A DNA stretch of 64,000 nucleotides from Poriferisodalis sp965204125 (GCF_965204125.1 NZ_OZ241968.1:2232001-2296000); one strand, 5' to 3'; numbered from the stretch's first letter, positions 34,772-45,300 are shown. Program-made: numbers and translations. The notes: generated by a model from the sequence alone, not told the origin.

Positions 34772-35539
34772 TCAAGCCTCGCCTTCGATCACCTGCCGCA
34801 GCGCCTCGAGGGCATCCGCGGCGAGTTCGGGGCGGCAGATCAGCAGGTCGGGCAGCCACGGGTCGGCGAAGTTGTATTCGAGTTCCGATCCGTCGCAACG
34901 GCTGGCGTGCAGGCCCGCCGCGCGTGCCACTGCGACGGGTGCGCAGTTGTCCCACTCGAATTGGCCTCCCGAATGGGCGTAGATGTCAGCCATGCCGAGC
35001 ACCACGGCCATGGCCTTGGCTCCCGCGGAGCCGAGCGTCATCAGCTCAGCGTCGAGCGCCTGAGCAATGATGACCGCCGCCGCCGGTGGGCGCGACCTGC
35101 TGACGACGAGGCGGGGCTGCCCGTTGTGCGGAGCTGGCAGCAGCGGCTCGGGGTCGGTGCACAGTGTCTGCCCGACCGCCGGCAGCGCCACGGCGCCGGC
35201 GGTGGGCACACCGTTCTCGACCAGAGCGATATGCACCGCCCAGTCCGAGCGACCGGGTTCGGAATACTCACGCGTTCCATCGAGGGGATCCACGATCCAG
35301 ACGCGGTCCGCAGACAGGCGAGCGAGATCGTCGCGCCCTTCCTCGGACAGGATGGCGTCGTCGGGCCGTGCCTCGGCCAGCCGCTTCACGATGTGCCGGT
35401 GGGCCTCGGAATCGCCCGTGTCACGGACCTCCCAGGTCCCGGCCCCCGAGCTGAAGAGTCGATCGCGGACCTCCACCAGCAGGGCCCCTGTCTCGGTGGC
35501 CACGCTCGCGGCAAGAGCGTGGTCGTCGGGTTGGGCCAT
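34772..35539 (-). CDS. Inositol-monophosphatase / 3'(2'),5'-bisphosphate nucleotidase (CysQ-like)
   Basis: 255 residues, Mg-dependent phosphatase family. Metal motifs: ILSEEGRDD, IVDPLDGTREYSEPG and FEWDNCAPVAVARAAG. The layout and length fit CysQ, which removes the 3'-phosphate of PAP during sulfate assimilation, but inositol phosphatases share these motifs. The ATG at 35539 is preferred; the longer frame has no conserved content. It is divergent from the amino-acid binding-protein gene. Confidence 0.88.
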   Translation of the reverse strand: MAQPDDHALAASVATETGALLVEVRDRLFSSGAGTWEVRDTGDSEAHRHIVKRLAEARPDDAILSEEGRDDLARLSADRVWIVDPLDGTREYSEPGRSDWAVHIALVENGVPTAGAVALPAVGQTLCTDPEPLLPAPHNGQPRLVVSRSRPPAAAVIIAQALDAELMTLGSAGAKAMAVVLGMADIYAHSGGQFEWDNCAPVAVARAAGLHASRCDGSELEYNFADPWLPDLLICRPELAADALEALRQVIEGEA

Positions 35540-35617
35540 CGGCCAAGTGTGCCCTCTGGACGCGCTTGCAACACGCCGGCAGCGACTTCGAAGCGACTCG
35601 CGGCAGTATGCCGGCCG

Positions 35618-35631
35618 ATAACAACCGTTAT
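35618..35631. promoter_or_regulatory. AT-rich palindrome in a divergent promoter region
   Basis: ataac and gttat at 35618-35622 and 35627-35631 form a perfect 5-bp inverted repeat in an otherwise GC-rich 219-bp gap between divergent genes (CysQ-like and the ABC binding protein). It could be an operator or lie in a promoter. No -35/-10 pair can be assigned with confidence. Confidence 0.35.
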
Positions 35632-35758
35632 TGCTCGCCCCAGGGTGTCGGGGCGGCAAATCCGTACGGGTAGCCTCGCGGATCGTCAGGTGCAGCGGCG
35701 TGCAACAGCGCACATCGCGCGCCTGCGTCATGGACAACCGATGGAGGGAATGTTCTCT

Positions 35759-36928
35759 ATGAATAGACGATTCGCGCCGATTTCTCGGCGGTCTGCGTTG
35801 CGACTCGGCGGCGTGCTGATGGCGATCGCGTTGGTGGCCGCGGCATGCGGCTCTGACGATGGCGACGATCAGGACGTCGACGGCGACGAGCCGGCGGCGA
35901 CAACCGAAGCAGAGGCAGCGGCCGAAGAACCGGAAGCCGAAGTCTCAATGACGCAGGACACCGGCGACCTGCTCGCGGTCGTCCAAGATCGCGGCACCCT
36001 CAACTGCGGCGTCAGCGGTTCGGCAGTGGCCTTCTCGGAGACGCAGCCTGATGGCAGCACGACCGGCTTCGATGCCGACTACTGCCGTGCAGTAGCCGCC
36101 GCGATCCTGGGCGATGCCGGAGCGGTCAACTTCGTGCCGCTGACGGCGGCCGAGCGCTTCACGGCGCTGGAGGCCGGCGACATCGACTTGCTGGTGCGCA
36201 ACACCACCTGGACTCAGAGCCGAGACACCGACTTGGTGCTCGACTTCGGGCCGACCACCTACTACGACGGCCAGCAGATCATGGCCCGCGCTGACGACGG
36301 CTTCTCTGGCACGTCGACAGTGTCGGATCTCGATGGCGCCACGGTGTGCACCAACGCCGGCACGACCACTGAGAAGAACATCGCCGATGCTGCCAATGCA
36401 GCCGGCATTGAGATCACGCTGTCCACCTTCGAGGACTTCGACATCGTCACCGAGAACTTCATCTCGGGTGCGTGCGATGCGGTGACCACCGATGGCTCTG
36501 CGCTCGTCGGCCGCAAGGTGAAGCAGGAGGGCGACCAGAACTGGGTGATCTTCCCGCCGACGCCGATCTCGAAGGAGCCGCTGGGGCCGGTTTACCCGCA
36601 GAACCAGTCGACCTTCGGCGACGTTGTGAACTGGACCGTGTACGCCACGATCATCGCTGACGAGAAGGGCATCACGTCGGAGAACATCGACGCGATGATG
36701 GGCAGCGGCGACCTCGATGCCGAGTCGGTTCGCATGCTCGGCGGCGAGGGCGAGCTGCAGACCAAGATGGGCCTGTCGGCCGACGCGTTCTACAACGTGA
36801 TCAGCCAGGTCGGGAACTACGACGAGATCTACTCCCGCAACCTCGGCCCCGTTGGCCTGAGCCGTGACGGCTCGGCGAACGCGCGCTGGACAGCGGGCGG
36901 CCTCATCTACGCACCGCCTGCTCGCTGA
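35759..36928 (+). CDS. General L-amino-acid ABC transporter, substrate-binding lipoprotein (AapJ-like)
   Basis: 389 residues. Tat/Sec-like n-region with RR, a hydrophobic core and lipobox AAAC, then an acidic linker of about 45 residues, then a family-3 solute-binding domain (LNCGVSGSAVAFSE, GFDADYCRAVAAAILGD). The C-terminal region (RNLGPVGLSRDG) is typical of AapJ/BztA. GGAGGG lies 10 nt before the ATG at 35759; the ATG at 35750 is too close to it. First gene of the AapJQMP transporter; two hairpins separate it from the permease genes. Confidence 0.93.
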   Translation: MNRRFAPISRRSALRLGGVLMAIALVAAACGSDDGDDQDVDGDEPAATTEAEAAAEEPEAEVSMTQDTGDLLAVVQDRGTLNCGVSGSAVAFSETQPDGSTTGFDADYCRAVAAAILGDAGAVNFVPLTAAERFTALEAGDIDLLVRNTTWTQSRDTDLVLDFGPTTYYDGQQIMARADDGFSGTSTVSDLDGATVCTNAGTTTEKNIADAANAAGIEITLSTFEDFDIVTENFISGACDAVTTDGSALVGRKVKQEGDQNWVIFPPTPISKEPLGPVYPQNQSTFGDVVNWTVYATIIADEKGITSENIDAMMGSGDLDAESVRMLGGEGELQTKMGLSADAFYNVISQVGNYDEIYSRNLGPVGLSRDGSANARWTAGGLIYAPPAR

Positions 36929-36932
36929 TCGT

Positions 36933-37020
36933 ATGCCTGCCGGCTGGGCGCAGCCCGGCCCGGCAGGCGAGTGATCACAGCAACGAGCACGGCCCCCGAC
37001 CCGCCCGGGTCGGGGGCCGT
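36933..37020 (+). terminator. Two consecutive hairpins after the binding-protein gene
   Basis: The first (36933-36968) pairs gcctgccgg with ccggcaggc and extends inward. The second (36989-37020) is a perfect 14-bp stem, acggcccccgaccc, with a 4-nt loop. No T-run follows. Placed between the highly needed binding protein and the permeases, they probably reduce read-through or protect the upstream mRNA end, as is common in ABC operons. Confidence 0.6.
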
Positions 37021-37131
37021 TGCGCGCCTTGGCGCGGGAAAGCGGTCACTGCACGTCTCAACGCGCCAGCCACTGCATGTCTCGATGCAATAGCCCGATG
37101 CATGCGACCTCGTCGCGTAGGGTGACCTGCG

Positions 37132-38676
37132 GTGAGCGACCCCCGAGCACCGGACCGTGACGCCTCCCTGAGCACGCTGGGAACCCGTCCGCCGTTCTAC
37201 CGGGACGCGACGGTCGTGCGCTGGATTGCGCAGGTCGGCACGCTCATTCTCGTCTTGGCAGCGATGTGGTTCCTCGCCACCGAGGCGGGGGACAGCCTGC
37301 GGGCGCGTGGCGCGAACATCGACTTCGACTTCATCTCCGACCACATCGGCATCAAGGTCGGCTGGGGGATCGACACCAACCCCGACTCGGGCGGCCGGGC
37401 GCTCTGGGTGGGCATGGTGAACACCATCCGGATGGCGGCCGCGGGCATCGCGCTTGCTTCGGTCATCGGCGTCCTGGTGGGTCTGGCCCGGCTGTCCTCC
37501 AACTGGCCGCTCCGGCGCCTGGCCGGTGTGTACGTGGAAGCGCTGCGGAACATCCCGCTGCTGGTGCAGATCCTGGTGTATGCCGCAGTGCTGGCGTCGC
37601 TGCCGAATGTCTCGTTTGGCATGGGGCCGATCTCGGGTTGGATTCACCTGTCCAACAAGGGCCTGTCGATCCCGCGCGTCTTCGTTGCCGACGGCTTCTA
37701 CCAATGGGCGGTCGTCATGCTGATCGGCGGCGTCATCGCGCGCGTCGTCTTCAAACGGCTGGCGGCGAAACGCGAGCAGACCGGAATGCAGACCAATGCC
37801 GGCGCCTGGGCGACGGGCATCGTGGCAGTCTTCGCCATCGTGGGGTGGTGGGTGCACCCCATCTTCGGCTGGCTGGGGGGCATCTTCGGCGGCCTGTCCG
37901 ACGCGGTCGGCTCGATCCCGCAGGGAGCTGTGCAGATCGTCGCCGCGCTGGCCGCCGCAGCCGTGGCGGTGTGGTGGATACGCCGCTTCCTCGCTCAGCA
38001 CCGCACCCCGGCAGGGCTCGTGCGGCTCACCGACGACGATTGGTTCCGCATGATCTTCGCCGCCGCTGGTGCGGCGATCGTGGTGCTCTTCGTGGCGGTG
38101 CTGTGGCCCGGGTTGTCGAGCTGGGTCGTCAACTCATCGAGCGACGGCCTCGGCGTGCTCGCCGACAAGTTCGGAAACGGCCGCACCGGTCCGCCGATCG
38201 ACGCGATGCGGCCCGACATCGTGCAGCCAGGCAACTTCCCCAACTACGGACCTGCCGGCTTGAACCTGCCCATCGGTTTTGCCGCCGTCTACTTCGGCGT
38301 GGTGTTCTACACCGCAGCGTTCATCGCCGAGATCGTGCGCGGCGGCATCCTGGCAGTGCCCAAGGGCCAGAGCGAGGCGGCACAGGCCGTCGGACTGCGG
38401 CGCTCCACGGCGCTGCGGCGGGTGATCCTGCCCCAGGCACTGCGGGTGATCCTGCCTCCGGTGGGCAACCAGTACCTGAACCTCACCAAGAACACCTCGC
38501 TGGCGATCGCCGTGGGCTACAGCGATCTCGTTCAGATCGGCCAGACCGTCTACAACCAGACCGGCAAGACGCTGCAGGTGATGGCGGTGTGGATGCTGTT
38601 CTATCTGGCCTGCTCGCTGACGATCTCTGCCGTCGTCAACTTCTTCAATATCCGGTTGCGGATCGTGGAGCGCTGA
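37132..38676 (+). CDS. Amino-acid ABC transporter permease (AapQ-like), enlarged
   Basis: 514 residues against about 400 for AapQ. The N-terminal TM and the first part of the permease domain (VGMVNTIRMAAAGIALASVI, VEALRNIPLLVQILVY) are followed by an inserted region of roughly 150 residues with extra hydrophobic segments. The C-terminal part then carries the EAA loop EAAQAVGLRRSTALRRVILP. GTG start at 37132. The gene is 1 nt from the next permease gene, so the two form the heterodimeric channel. Confidence 0.93.
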   Translation: MSDPRAPDRDASLSTLGTRPPFYRDATVVRWIAQVGTLILVLAAMWFLATEAGDSLRARGANIDFDFISDHIGIKVGWGIDTNPDSGGRALWVGMVNTIRMAAAGIALASVIGVLVGLARLSSNWPLRRLAGVYVEALRNIPLLVQILVYAAVLASLPNVSFGMGPISGWIHLSNKGLSIPRVFVADGFYQWAVVMLIGGVIARVVFKRLAAKREQTGMQTNAGAWATGIVAVFAIVGWWVHPIFGWLGGIFGGLSDAVGSIPQGAVQIVAALAAAAVAVWWIRRFLAQHRTPAGLVRLTDDDWFRMIFAAAGAAIVVLFVAVLWPGLSSWVVNSSSDGLGVLADKFGNGRTGPPIDAMRPDIVQPGNFPNYGPAGLNLPIGFAAVYFGVVFYTAAFIAEIVRGGILAVPKGQSEAAQAVGLRRSTALRRVILPQALRVILPPVGNQYLNLTKNTSLAIAVGYSDLVQIGQTVYNQTGKTLQVMAVWMLFYLACSLTISAVVNFFNIRLRIVER

Positions 38677-38677
38677 C

Positions 38678-40699
38678 GTGACCGATCCGATGCTGCCCGC
38701 TGCATCGACCGCTCTGGCGGCCGAGCCGGTCGGCCCCGCGGCGAGCCCGCCCGACCGGCCCAGCCTGCCGCCCGGCCGCTGGATCCGCGAGAACCTCTTC
38801 CCCAACGCTCGCAATTCGATTCTCACCATCTTCGCGATCCTCGTTGCGCTGTTCGCCTACCGCGGCTTGCTGAACTTCATGTTCAGCGAGGAGCGCTCGT
38901 GGATTGCGGTGCGCACCAACCTGCGACTCATGTTCACGCAGGCCTATCCCGAGCACCAGTACGTCCGCGTGTGGGTGACGGTCGGGCTGGTCATGGTGCT
39001 CGCGGGGCTGAGTGCCGGCATCTGGGCCCGCTGGGGCGGCGTCACCCTGAAGCGATTGATGGGCTGGCTGATGTCGGGGGGCGGCCTCGTTGCCGTCGGC
39101 GTGCTGATACGCGAGCCGAGCGTGCTCACCGACGCAGCGGGGGAGACGGTGCGCGACGACGCCGGCGAGCTCGTGCGCGAGTCGTTCGCTGCCGCGATGG
39201 CCGATCGATGGGTGTGGTGGGCCGCCGCGCTCGTGCTGTTCGCGCTGGGCCTGGCGCTGTGGCTGCGCTTCGATGACTTGGCCCGTCGCACCAAGGAGAT
39301 TCCCGTTGCCTGGCTCGTGTTCGGATTGCCGGGGCTGCTGGTGGCGTCCGCCTGGGTGATTCGCTACGGGCACTACGCATTCGCCGACGGCGAGTTCATC
39401 GCCGAACCCGGACAGCTCGTGGCAATGAGCACGAGGGTGCCGTGGACGGTCATGTGGCTGTTGCTGATCGGCTGCTACGGGATCGGCCGAGTCGCACGCA
39501 ACCGCGCCATCGCCTCGGCGCAAGCGACTGCCGATGCCGGTGACGATGTCGAGGTCGTCGAAGAGGGCGCTGGCGGCGAGGGAGCCCCGGAATTGCCTCG
39601 GGATGCCCTGACGAAGACCCGGGCGATCGTCAACCTGGCGTGGGTGCTGAGCCCCTTCTTCCTCTATTGGGTCGTCATGCGCGATCCCGAGATCGACTAC
39701 GCCCATGTGTTCTCGACGATGCTGCCGATGGGGCTGGCGTTCGGCGTGGCGGGTTCGGCGGTGCTGTGGTGGCTGACGCGCAGCGACGCCGGCGAGGTCG
39801 GGCGCCTGGCGGCGATCGGCCTGCTGCTGCTGGCCGCATTTCACTGGGTGGCGGCGTTCTTCGGCTGGTACTCGATGCTGCAGGTTGCGCGCATCGGCTT
39901 CCTGCTGCTGGCCGTGGCGGGGCTGCTGGCGCCGAACTTCGCAGGCGTGGCCGCTCAGCGGCGCAGGCTGGTGGGGGGGTGGCTGTTCGTGGTGCTGCTG
40001 GTCTTCTACGGCGCCACCGTCATCAACTCGCCGTCGACTATCGAGACGCCGACGGACATGTTCATCGGCGGGTTCAGCGTCACGCTGCTCGTCTCGGTGC
40101 TGACGATCATGCTGTCGTTCCCGATCGGGGTGCTGCTGGCACTGGCCCGGACCTCGCGCCAGCCGATCTTCCGGGTGCTCTCCACGGTCTACATCGAGGT
40201 GATCCGCGGCGTGCCGCTCATCACGCTGCTGCTGTTCTTCTCCGGCGTGCTGCCGCTGTTCCTGCCCGACGGCATGGAGATCGCCGAGTTGGCCGCCGCG
40301 ATCCTGGGCTACACGCTGTTCTCGGCGGCGTACTTGGCCGAGAACGTGCGCGGCGGGCTGCAGTCGATCCGTCGCGGGCAGTACGAAGCGGCCGATGCCG
40401 TCGGCCTGACCACCACCCAGCGAACTGGGTTCATCGTGCTGCCCCAGTCTTTGCGGGTGTCCATCCCGCCGCTGGTGGGTCAGGTGATCGCCACGTTCAA
40501 GGAGACTTCGCTGCTTGCCATCATCGGGTTGTTCGACTTCCTGCGGATGGCCAATTCGGTGGTGCCGAACCAGTCGCAGTTCCTGGGGGTCCGGCGCGAG
40601 GGGCTGCTGTTCATCTCGGTCGTGTACTGGGTTGTGGCATTCGCAATGTCGAAGTACAGCCAGCGGCTCGAGCAACGTGTGGGATTGGGCCAGCGATGA
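38678..40699 (+). CDS. Amino-acid ABC transporter permease (AapM-like), enlarged
   Basis: 673 residues, well above the 380 or so of AapM. Many extra TM segments fill residues 40-430 with an acidic loop (GDDVEVVEEGAGGEGAPEL). The conserved permease core is at the C-terminus: FSVTLLVSVLTIMLSFPIGV, YIEVIRGVPLITLLLFFSGV, then the EAA loop QYEAADAVGLTTTQRTGFIVLP. GTG start immediately after the AapQ-like gene. Function of the extra membrane region is unknown. Confidence 0.92.
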   Translation: MTDPMLPAASTALAAEPVGPAASPPDRPSLPPGRWIRENLFPNARNSILTIFAILVALFAYRGLLNFMFSEERSWIAVRTNLRLMFTQAYPEHQYVRVWVTVGLVMVLAGLSAGIWARWGGVTLKRLMGWLMSGGGLVAVGVLIREPSVLTDAAGETVRDDAGELVRESFAAAMADRWVWWAAALVLFALGLALWLRFDDLARRTKEIPVAWLVFGLPGLLVASAWVIRYGHYAFADGEFIAEPGQLVAMSTRVPWTVMWLLLIGCYGIGRVARNRAIASAQATADAGDDVEVVEEGAGGEGAPELPRDALTKTRAIVNLAWVLSPFFLYWVVMRDPEIDYAHVFSTMLPMGLAFGVAGSAVLWWLTRSDAGEVGRLAAIGLLLLAAFHWVAAFFGWYSMLQVARIGFLLLAVAGLLAPNFAGVAAQRRRLVGGWLFVVLLVFYGATVINSPSTIETPTDMFIGGFSVTLLVSVLTIMLSFPIGVLLALARTSRQPIFRVLSTVYIEVIRGVPLITLLLFFSGVLPLFLPDGMEIAELAAAILGYTLFSAAYLAENVRGGLQSIRRGQYEAADAVGLTTTQRTGFIVLPQSLRVSIPPLVGQVIATFKETSLLAIIGLFDFLRMANSVVPNQSQFLGVRREGLLFISVVYWVVAFAMSKYSQRLEQRVGLGQR

Positions 40700-40710
40700 G
40701 CGGGAACGGC

Positions 40711-40786
40711 CGGAGGCGAAGCTGTGGCCCGAGCGGCCCGTGAGCGGAGCGAACAAGAGCGGAAAAACGGTGTCGCAGAAGAAGGG
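40711..40786 (+). repeat. Interspersed repeat, copy 2
   Basis: Shares gcgaagctgtggcccgagcg, gcccgtgagcggagcgaaca and agagcgg with copies 1 and 3 (one transition in the first block) and ends gaagaagggg. Its end forms the ribosome-binding site of the ABC ATPase gene (ATG 40796). It fills nearly the whole 96-bp gap after the permease stop. In this copy the frame is open into the downstream gene, but the indel in copy 1 argues against coding. Confidence 0.8.
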
Positions 40787-40795
40787 GAATCGACC

Positions 40796-41587
40796 ATGAG
40801 CACGCAACCGGCCCACGGTGACGCCACCATCGCGGTGTCCGACGAGCTCGCGGCACGCGACGACATGATCGTGTGCCGCGACGTCGACAAGTGGTTCGGC
40901 GATTTCCAGGCCCTGAGCGGCATCACCGCGACGATCAAGGAGCAGGAGATCGTCGTCGTGCTGGGGCCGTCCGGGTCGGGCAAGAGCACGTGGATCAGAT
41001 GCATCAACCGGCTGGAGGCTCACCAGAACGGTCAGATCATCGTGGACGGCATCGAGCTCACCAACGACCTGCGCAACATCGAGAAGATCCGCTCCGAAGT
41101 GGGCATGGTCTTCCAGCAGTTCAACCTGTTCCCGCACCTGACCGTGATGGACAACATCACGCTGGCCCCGATCTGGGTGCGCCGCAAGTCGCGGCCCGAG
41201 GCGGAGGAACTGGCCGAGTCGCTGCTGGAGCGCGTGGGCATTCCCGAGCAGGCGCAGAAGTTCCCCGGCCAGCTCTCAGGCGGTCAGCAGCAGCGTGTGG
41301 CGATCGCGCGGGCGCTGGCGATGGAACCGCGCGTCATGCTGTTCGACGAGCCCACCTCGGCGCTTGACCCCGAGATGATCAAGGAAGTGCTCGACGTGAT
41401 GGAGGAGCTGGCGCGCTCGGGCATGACCATGATGGTCGTGACGCACGAGATGGGCTTCGCACGCGAGGTGGCAGACCGCATCATCTTCATGGAGGAAGGC
41501 GAGATCGTTGAAGTCGGCACGCCTCACCACTTCTTCACTGAGCCCGCAGAAGAGCGCACGAAGCTGTTCTTGAGCCAGGTGCTCTAG
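40796..41587 (+). CDS. Amino-acid ABC transporter ATP-binding protein (AapP/GlnQ-like)
   Basis: 263 residues. Walker A GPSGSGKST, Q-loop MVFQQFNLFPHLT, signature LSGGQQQRVAIARALA, Walker B VMLFDEPTSALDPEM and H-loop VVTHEMGFA are all intact. The ATG at 40796 is preceded by AAGGGG from the interspersed repeat; the frame is open further upstream only because the repeat lacks stops. It completes the Aap-type transporter. A GC-rich hairpin follows the stop. Confidence 0.95.
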   Translation: MSTQPAHGDATIAVSDELAARDDMIVCRDVDKWFGDFQALSGITATIKEQEIVVVLGPSGSGKSTWIRCINRLEAHQNGQIIVDGIELTNDLRNIEKIRSEVGMVFQQFNLFPHLTVMDNITLAPIWVRRKSRPEAEELAESLLERVGIPEQAQKFPGQLSGGQQQRVAIARALAMEPRVMLFDEPTSALDPEMIKEVLDVMEELARSGMTMMVVTHEMGFAREVADRIIFMEEGEIVEVGTPHHFFTEPAEERTKLFLSQVL

Positions 41588-41590
41588 CGG

Positions 41591-41607
41591 CGCCCGCCGC
41601 GCGGGCG
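41591..41607 (+). terminator. GC-rich hairpin after the ABC operon
   Basis: A perfect 7-bp stem (cgcccgc with gcgggcg) with a 3-nt loop starts 4 nt after the transporter ATPase stop, between it and the convergent small gene. There is no T-run, but its position fits an operon end. Confidence 0.5.
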
Positions 41608-41623
41608 GCAGGGTGCGCCCCGC

Positions 41624-41902
41624 TTAGCCCTTGGGTTCGCCGTAGGGGGAGCCGGCTTGCTCGTAGCACTCCGGGTGGTAGTGCTCGACACGATCCCAAC
41701 GGTTCTTCACGTACACGTTGCAGATGATCTGCTCTGCACGGATACGAGCCCGGAACTTGATGAGCTCATCGCAGACGGCGCAGTATGCCGAATTGCCAGC
41801 GTCCACGGTCCGTGACACCGCCCTGCTCCTCCACCGCTTGCGTTTGGGTGCAGTGGTTTCCGCTGCAGTTTCCGATGACGACGCCGAGGTGTCCGTAGCC
41901 AT
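41624..41902 (-). CDS. Small putative zinc-binding protein
   Basis: 92 residues. A disordered basic N-terminus is followed by a CAVC pair, a charged strand region (IKFRARIRAEQIICNVYVKN split in mind) and a YHPEC motif, giving Cys2-His-Cys-type ligands for one zinc. I do not recognise a named family; the shape recalls small actinobacterial zinc-ribbon proteins. Its start faces the palindrome cluster at 41942-42014. Confidence 0.7.
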   Translation of the reverse strand: MATDTSASSSETAAETTAPKRKRWRSRAVSRTVDAGNSAYCAVCDELIKFRARIRAEQIICNVYVKNRWDRVEHYHPECYEQAGSPYGEPKG

Positions 41903-41941
41903 GGCGGGACCCTAGCGAACGCTCGCGCGCTACAGGTGGAT

Positions 41942-42014
41942 ATTCGCGCGGTGCGCGCGATTTCTTACGCGGTACGCGCGAATAATGACCCGAAATTCGC
42001 GCGATATGCGCGTT
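41942..42014. promoter_or_regulatory. Cluster of three GCGCG-type palindromes in a divergent promoter region
   Basis: Three related units occur in 73 bp: attcgcgcggtgcgcgcgat (41942), tacgcggtacgcgcgaa (41966) and attcgcgcgatatgcgcgtt (41995). Each is a near-palindrome of CGCG blocks around a 2-4-nt centre. They lie between the zinc-binding small gene (minus) and the HAD gene (plus), so they may be operators for a regulator; AT-containing spacers stand out from the local GC-rich DNA. Confidence 0.55.
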
Positions 42015-42054
42015 GCAGTGACGACGGGTCGCCTCGTGGATAGCGTGCCGGTTC

Positions 42055-42768
42055 GTGTCCGAGGGCCCGTCCAGCACCGCCGATCCATCGTCTCGCGCTG
42101 GAGGCAACAGCCAATCCGCCGCGGCGACCGTGAACGCCGTGCTGTTCGACTTCGGCGGTGTCATCACCGAGAGCCCATTCGAAGCGTTCAACCGCTACGA
42201 GGATCGCATCGGCGTGCCGCGCGACACGATCCGGCAGATCAATGCCACCAATCCGGACACCAATGCGTGGGCGCGACTGGAGCGCAGCGAGGTCAGCGTC
42301 GACGAGTTCGCTGAGCTGTTCGAGGCAGAAGCTGCCGACCGGGGACACGAGATATCGGGCGCGCAGGTACTGGCGTGCCTCAGCGGCGGGCTGCGCCCGC
42401 GGATGGTGCGTGCGCTGGAGATCCTGGCCGCGCGCCTGCCGGTGGGCTGCATCACCAACAACGTGAGAATGGGCCACGGCGCCGGCATGTCCCGGGATGC
42501 CACCACGGCCGCGGCGATCGCCGAGGTGATGAAGCTGTTCGGCGTGGTGATCGAGTCGTCGGTAGTGGGCCTGCGCAAGCCCGATCCGCGCATCTACGAG
42601 CTGGCGTGTGACCGGCTCGGCATCGACCCGGCCCGCACGGCATATCTCGACGACCTCGGCATCAACTGCAAACCGGCTGCAGCAATGGGCATGGCGGCCA
42701 TCAAGGTGACAGATCCGGACCAGGCGCTGCGAGAGCTGGAAGCGCTCGTCGGCTTCGAGCTGCAGTAG
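42055..42768 (+). CDS. HAD-superfamily hydrolase (subfamily IA-like)
   Basis: 237 residues. Motif I reads VLFDFGGVITES, with the second catalytic Asp replaced by Gly, as in the epoxide-hydrolase/haloacid-dehalogenase-like HAD group. Motif II is ITNN, motif III the Lys of VVGLRKPDPRIYELAC, motif IV YLDDLGINCK. Absence of the second Asp disfavours phosphatase activity. The N-terminal 27 residues are Ser/Ala-rich; GTG start at 42055 is uncertain. It is followed 35 bp later by the ABC-F gene. Confidence 0.85.
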   Translation: MSEGPSSTADPSSRAGGNSQSAAATVNAVLFDFGGVITESPFEAFNRYEDRIGVPRDTIRQINATNPDTNAWARLERSEVSVDEFAELFEAEAADRGHEISGAQVLACLSGGLRPRMVRALEILAARLPVGCITNNVRMGHGAGMSRDATTAAAIAEVMKLFGVVIESSVVGLRKPDPRIYELACDRLGIDPARTAYLDDLGINCKPAAAMGMAAIKVTDPDQALRELEALVGFELQ

Positions 42769-42803
42769 CTGGCAACCCGTGACCTCGTGACGGCGATGCG
42801 CTG

Positions 42804-44498
<1,695 letters not shown>

Positions 44499-44521
44499 TT
44501 TCGGCAGTTAGCGTCCGTGGC

Positions 44522-45295
44522 GTGCGGATTGCCACGTGGAATGTCAACAGTCTGAACGCCAGGCTGGAACGGGTCGACGAGTGGCTCGACTATGCCGAGC
44601 CGGACGTGCTGCTGCTGCAAGAAACGAAGATGTCCGACGAGCAGTTCCCGTACCTGCACTTCGAGGCGCAGGGCTATGCCTCGGTGCATCACGGCGAAGG
44701 CCGCTGGAACGGCGTGGCCATCCTGTCGAGCGTTGGCATCGACGATCCCGTCGCTGGCTTCGCCGACGGTCGTGAGCCCGACCCCGATGCACGGATCATC
44801 TCGGCCCGCTGCGGCGGCGTCACGGTGAGCTCGGTCTATGTGCCCAACGGCCGCGCCGTCGACCACGAGCACTACCACTACAAGCTGGACTGGCTGGGAC
44901 GCCTGCGTGCTCACCTCGAGGCCACGTGCGATCCCGCCGAGCCGGTGCTGGTCGGCGGCGACTTCAACGTGTGCCCCGACGACCGGGACGTGTGGGATCC
45001 CGACAACCCCGAGCCGCGCACCCACGTCACCGATCCCGAGCGAGATGCCATCGCGGAGGTGTGCGATTGGGGGCTCACCGACATCTTCCGCGAGCACTAC
45101 GACGCCGACGGCCTGTTCAGCTGGTGGGACTATCGGGACGGCGCGTTCTACAAGCGCCACGGCCTGCGCATCGACCTGCTGCTGGGCACCGGGCCGGTGG
45201 TCGCGGCCACGCAGTTCTGCCTCATCGACCGCAACGCTCGCAAGGGCACCAAGCCGTCGGATCACACCCCGGTCTTCGCTGATCTCGCGATCTGA
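44522..45295 (+). CDS. xth: Exodeoxyribonuclease III
   Basis: 257 residues, AP-endonuclease/exonuclease family. Seen: IATWNVNSL, LLLQETKMSDEQFP, GRWNGVAILSS, VYVPNG, GGDFNVCP and the C-terminal KPSDHTPVFADL with the catalytic Asp-His pair. It cleaves abasic sites and trims 3' ends. GTG start 23 bp after the ABC-F stop. The end is 6 bp from the convergent helicase gene. Confidence 0.95.
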   Translation: MRIATWNVNSLNARLERVDEWLDYAEPDVLLLQETKMSDEQFPYLHFEAQGYASVHHGEGRWNGVAILSSVGIDDPVAGFADGREPDPDARIISARCGGVTVSSVYVPNGRAVDHEHYHYKLDWLGRLRAHLEATCDPAEPVLVGGDFNVCPDDRDVWDPDNPEPRTHVTDPERDAIAEVCDWGLTDIFREHYDADGLFSWWDYRDGAFYKRHGLRIDLLLGTGPVVAATQFCLIDRNARKGTKPSDHTPVFADLAI

Positions 45296-45300
45296 GCCGC

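Noticed and set aside
40724..40795. Upstream extension of the ABC ATPase reading into the repeat
   Set aside because: The repeat is non-coding elsewhere (indel in copy 1), and the ATG at 40796 has a good ribosome-binding site and the usual family start.
38645..41137. 830-codon minus-strand open frame over the permease and ATPase genes
   Set aside because: Shadow of codon bias opposite the conserved ABC transporter genes; translation is His/Gln/Arg-rich without motifs.
41942..42014. Palindrome cluster considered as a CRISPR array or replication origin
   Set aside because: Units are unequal, overlap a promoter region and lack regular spacers; no DnaA boxes or origin genes are near.
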